64,000 nucleotides of DNA from G965267185 sp965267185 (GTDB taxonomy: Bacteria > Pseudomonadota > Alphaproteobacteria > UBA6615). Of the stretch, positions 62,924 through 64,000 are shown one piece after another. The position numbers were made by a program, and so were the translations under genes. Each line of letters opens with the position of its first letter. Within the stretch, counting starts at the first letter, position 1. The DNA lies in the NCBI GenBank assembly GCA_965267185.1, contig OZ253937.1, forward strand, positions 3,906,001 to 3,970,000, given 5' to 3'. Under the pieces are notes generated by a model. The model made no database searches. It was not told the DNA's origin and worked only from the letters and a program-made list of their open reading frames with translations.

Positions 62924-63172
62924 TTATGCGTCGGGCGGGATGATTTCCTGAATGCAGACCTCGTCGACGACGTGGCTGCGGCCGATATCGTCCAAATGGG
63001 CGCGTTTTTGATCGTTGGTCAGGTTGGTGCCGATGCCTTGGGTCATCGCTAACACCAGCGAGCGGTCGCTCATATCGAGCCAGAACGCCCGGCGCACCAG
63101 CTTGCCGTCGGCATCGCGGGCGAAGGGATCGTCCGGGTTGGCACCCAGATCGGGTTGGTAGAAGTTTGCCAT
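62924..63172 (-). CDS. Small protein of unknown function
   Basis: The 82-residue protein has no signal, no membrane segment and no motif I recognise. It is acidic-polar with NFYQPDLGANPDDPFARD at the start, a WLDMSDRSLVLAM central stretch and an IIPPD end. It lies 24 bases from the GMC gene stop and 11 before the SMP-30 gene, which supports a real gene in the same operon. It might be a subunit or chaperone of the GMC enzyme, as seen with small partners of some membrane sugar dehydrogenases, but this is a guess. Confidence 0.65.
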   Translation of the reverse strand: MANFYQPDLGANPDDPFARDADGKLVRRAFWLDMSDRSLVLAMTQGIGTNLTNDQKRAHLDDIGRSHVVDEVCIQEIIPPDA

Positions 63173-63196
63173 ATCGTCGGGGTGTCCCTGTTTGGA

Positions 63197-64000
63197 TTAG
63201 CTACGCCGGTCTTCGCGCATCATATCAGACGCCTTTTCCGCGATCATAATAACCGGCGAATTGGTGTTGCCCGAGGTAATCGTCGGCATTACCGAGGCGT
63301 CGACCACGCGGAGACCGTCCACGCCGTGCACCCGCAGCCGGTCATCGACGACGGCCATGGCATCGCCGCCCATCTTCGCCGTGCCCACCGGGTGAAAGAT
63401 GGTCGTACCGACATCGCCAGCGGCGCGCGCAAGATTGTCATCGTCGTCGCCATAGCCGGGGCCCGGTTTGAACTCCTCGGGACGGTATTTGGCGAAGGCG
63501 GGTTGGGCGACGATGTTACGGGTTACCCGGATCGCTTGAGCGGCCACGCGCCGATCTGCTGGCGCGTTCAGGTAATTCGGCTTGATCGCGGGCTGTTGGC
63601 GCGGGTCGGGGCTGGCGATATGAATGCTGCCGCGCGATTCGGGACGCAGGTTGCAGACGCTGGCGGTAACCGCAGGAAAATCGTGCAGCGGTTCGCCGAA
63701 CTTATCGAGGCTCAACGGCTGCACATGATATTGCAGATCGGGGGTATCCAGCGCCGGGTCGGACTTCACAAACGCGCCCAGCTGGCTCGGCGCCATCGAC
63801 ATGGGCCCACGGCGCAGCAGGGCGTATTCGAGCGCGATGCCTGCCTTCCCGGCCAGGCTGTTGGCCCGTTCGTTCAGGGTTTTTACGCCGTGCACCTTGT
63901 AGGCGCAGCGGATTTGCAGATGGTCTTGCAGGTTTTCCCCAACACCGGGCAGGTCGTGAACGACGTCGACCCCGTTGGCCCGCAATAGATCGCCACCGCC
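63197..64000 (-). CDS. GMC-family oxidoreductase, C-terminal part
   Basis: The frame is open through the right edge, so the N-terminal FAD-binding Rossmann part lies outside. About 267 residues remain, starting in GGDLLRANGVDVVHDLPGVGENLQDH, the second GMC signature region. The active-site FHPVGTAKMGGD contains the catalytic His. The second conserved residue lies in SGNTNSPVIMIAEKASD (Asn). It is a flavin-dependent alcohol or sugar oxidase/dehydrogenase, probably choline-dehydrogenase-like. It is first in transcription of the GMC/small protein/SMP-30 operon. Confidence 0.92.
   Translation of the reverse strand, partial: GGGDLLRANGVDVVHDLPGVGENLQDHLQIRCAYKVHGVKTLNERANSLAGKAGIALEYALLRRGPMSMAPSQLGAFVKSDPALDTPDLQYHVQPLSLDKFGEPLHDFPAVTASVCNLRPESRGSIHIASPDPRQQPAIKPNYLNAPADRRVAAQAIRVTRNIVAQPAFAKYRPEEFKPGPGYGDDDDNLARAAGDVGTTIFHPVGTAKMGGDAMAVVDDRLRVHGVDGLRVVDASVMPTITSGNTNSPVIMIAEKASDMMREDRRS

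Noticed and set aside
63155..63988. Long open frame on the + strand opposite the GMC gene
   Set aside because: It mirrors a clear GMC oxidoreductase on the minus strand; its translation is low-complexity and resembles no family.
1..64000. CRISPR array, tRNA, rRNA, insertion sequence or phage genes
   Set aside because: No regularly spaced repeats, no cloverleaf or rRNA-like sequence and no transposase or integrase motif were seen on reading; a dedicated search could still find a divergent one.

Overview
The window looks like a catabolic and transport region from a high-GC alphaproteobacterium, most likely an environmental Rhodospirillales- or Rhizobiales-like heterotroph. This is an inference from GC-rich codon use and from the gene families: tripartite tricarboxylate (TTT) transporters, hydantoinase/oxoprolinase pairs, CehA/DUF3604 hydrolases, and GntR, LysR, TetR, LacI and SorC regulators. 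No rRNA, tRNA, CRISPR array, transposase or integrase was seen. Coding density is high and no gap between genes exceeds about 300 bases.

Layout. (1) 1-7.7 kb: the 3' end of a sodium:solute symporter gene, a hyuAB pair, a GntR/UTRA regulator read in the other direction, then an alpha/beta hydrolase and a TIM-barrel isomerase. (2) 7.7-11.8 kb, minus strand: a complete Pot/spermidine-type ABC importer operon. (3) 12-25 kb: a fused 5-oxoprolinase (HyuA-HyuB in one chain), a divergent LysR regulator, then a second split hyuAB, a NrtA/SsuA-type ABC importer and an amidase. A short repeated box (core ATCGGATTTTC) lies upstream of both the fused oxoprolinase and hyuAB2 and suggests one LysR regulon for amide or lactam use. 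(4) 25-33.7 kb: a DUF993/Gfo-Idh/TIM-barrel operon, a phytanoyl-CoA-type dioxygenase, a TetR regulator, a MetE-core-like methyltransferase and a THI5-type ABC importer. Related GTAAC...GTTAC operator sites sit at their promoters. (5) 33.8-44.2 kb: an epimerase/GNAT/DapA-like/TIM operon, a DUF3604 hydrolase, a second paralogous TetR, a TTT transporter and an enolase-superfamily enzyme. This group has its own pair of matching operators. (6) 44.3-59.5 kb: a second TTT transporter, a sulfatase, a LacI regulator, and two divergent operons. One carries SorC, split transketolase, iron alcohol dehydrogenase and an AraD/UlaF-like protein. The other carries a phosphotriesterase-like lactonase, UlaD-like, UlaE-like and PfkB proteins and CobW. 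(7) 59.5-64 kb: a DUF4259 zinc-finger protein, a structured palindromic element, a CNNM/CorC-type membrane protein, an SMP-30 lactonase, a small unknown protein and a partial GMC oxidoreductase.

The most interesting part is region 6. It resembles the Ula/Yia-Sgb sugar-acid pathway (decarboxylase, 3-epimerase, 4-epimerase), but with other enzyme families in the import, lactonase, reductase and kinase roles. The UlaD-like protein has lost the DxKxxD catalytic signature (it reads D61-V-R63-I-A-R66), and the AraD-like protein has Ala where AraD has Asp120. The operon may therefore do new chemistry on a Ula-like scaffold. A near-identical 20-base operator (19 of 20 match) links the second TTT transporter to this divergent cluster 10.6 kb away.
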